A program made the position numbers and the translations under genes. DNA of 21,893 nucleotides, taken from positions 1-21,893 of the forward strand of contig JAFGFR010000005.1 in the NCBI GenBank assembly GCA_016930955.1. The letters are read 5' to 3'. This document shows, piece by piece, positions 21,761-21,893 of the stretch (position 1 is the stretch's first letter; every line of letters starts with the position of its first letter). This DNA is from Victivallales bacterium. Lineage in GTDB: Bacteria; Verrucomicrobiota; Lentisphaeria; Victivallales; JAADHT01. The notes under the pieces were generated by a model. The model was not told the origin of the DNA. It did no database searches and saw only the letters and a list, made by a program, of their open reading frames with translations.

Positions 21761-21812
21761 GAGCCGAATTCAAAATCCCACTTGAACCTAAATAAAGCAG
21801 TTGCCGCAGTGT
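21761..21812 (+). repeat. TIR element copy L (left end, variant subfamily)
   Basis: GAGCCGAATTCAAAATC begins one base after the rfbB stop and is followed by AACCTAAATAAAGCAGTTG, matching copy I. No right end is seen before the window ends. Confidence 0.5.
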
Positions 21813-21826
21813 GCCGTTGATCTATT

Positions 21827-21872
21827 CTTATTTTGAGTGACACTGTAGTAACTACTGCGAACTCAAAATGAG
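21827..21872. repeat. Imperfect inverted repeat downstream of rfbB
   Basis: CTTATTTTGAGT (21827-21838) pairs with ACTCAAAATGAG (21861-21872) with one G-T pair, and the 22-base loop holds a second small palindrome (GTAGTAACTAC). No T run follows. It may form a transcript-end hairpin for the rfbB unit. Its place just after copy L parallels the palindrome after copy I. Confidence 0.6.
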
Positions 21873-21893
21873 GATGGAGACATGGTGCAATGC

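Overview
The window (about 22 kb, moderate GC) reads as chromosomal DNA of a free-living, Gram-negative-type bacterium. Eukaryotic-type Ser/Thr kinases, a response regulator fused to such a kinase, and a secreted protein with repeated 'NGD.L.G' motifs are all common in the PVC superphylum (Lentisphaerota, Kiritimatiellota, Planctomycetota). I therefore lean to that group, at low confidence. No phage, conjugation, CRISPR or transposase gene is visible.

Layout. 1-1032 (-): N-terminal part of a membrane-anchored Ser/Thr kinase that runs off the left edge. 1422-2270 (+): phosphoglycerate-mutase-like metalloenzyme. 2596-7032 (-): very large hybrid sensor histidine kinase. 7275-9935 (+): valyl-tRNA synthetase, followed by a polytopic membrane protein with a GT-C-like motif (10004-11551) and a small lipoprotein (11648-12106) with a clear terminator. 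12380-13430 (-): two overlapping membrane-protein genes behind a near-consensus promoter. 13647-15101 (-): secreted LamG-like protein. 15529-16668 (+): M24 aminopeptidase. 16790-16874 (+): tRNA-Leu(UAA). 16986-18104 (+): 6-phosphofructokinase. 18307-19644 (-): receiver-Ser/Thr kinase fusion. 19710-19794 (-): tRNA-Leu(UAG). 20424-21759 (+): small secreted coiled-coil protein and dTDP-glucose 4,6-dehydratase.

The most notable content lies between the genes. Nearly every intergenic space holds a member of one dispersed family bounded by 17-bp terminal inverted repeats (GAGCCAATTTCAAAACT / AGTTTTGAAATTGGCTC). I count about thirteen copies or remnants, labelled A to M. Complete copies range from 66 to 282 bp and look like internal-deletion derivatives. 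Several abut or overlap stop codons, and one (B) supplies the stop codon itself. One split copy (D + E) brackets the whole LamG-like gene, and its right half supplies the first codons and the basic n-region of that protein's signal peptide. One copy (J) holds a coding-like gene fragment. No transposase is present, so this is a MITE-like, presumably trans-mobilised family that may carry cargo and reshape gene ends. I do not recognise it as a named family.

The genes are mostly singletons or two-gene units: signalling (two Ser/Thr kinases, one hybrid histidine kinase), core metabolism and translation (pfk, valS, two tRNA-Leu), and envelope or glycan functions (dTDP-glucose dehydratase, GT-C-like protein, lipoprotein, secreted proteins).
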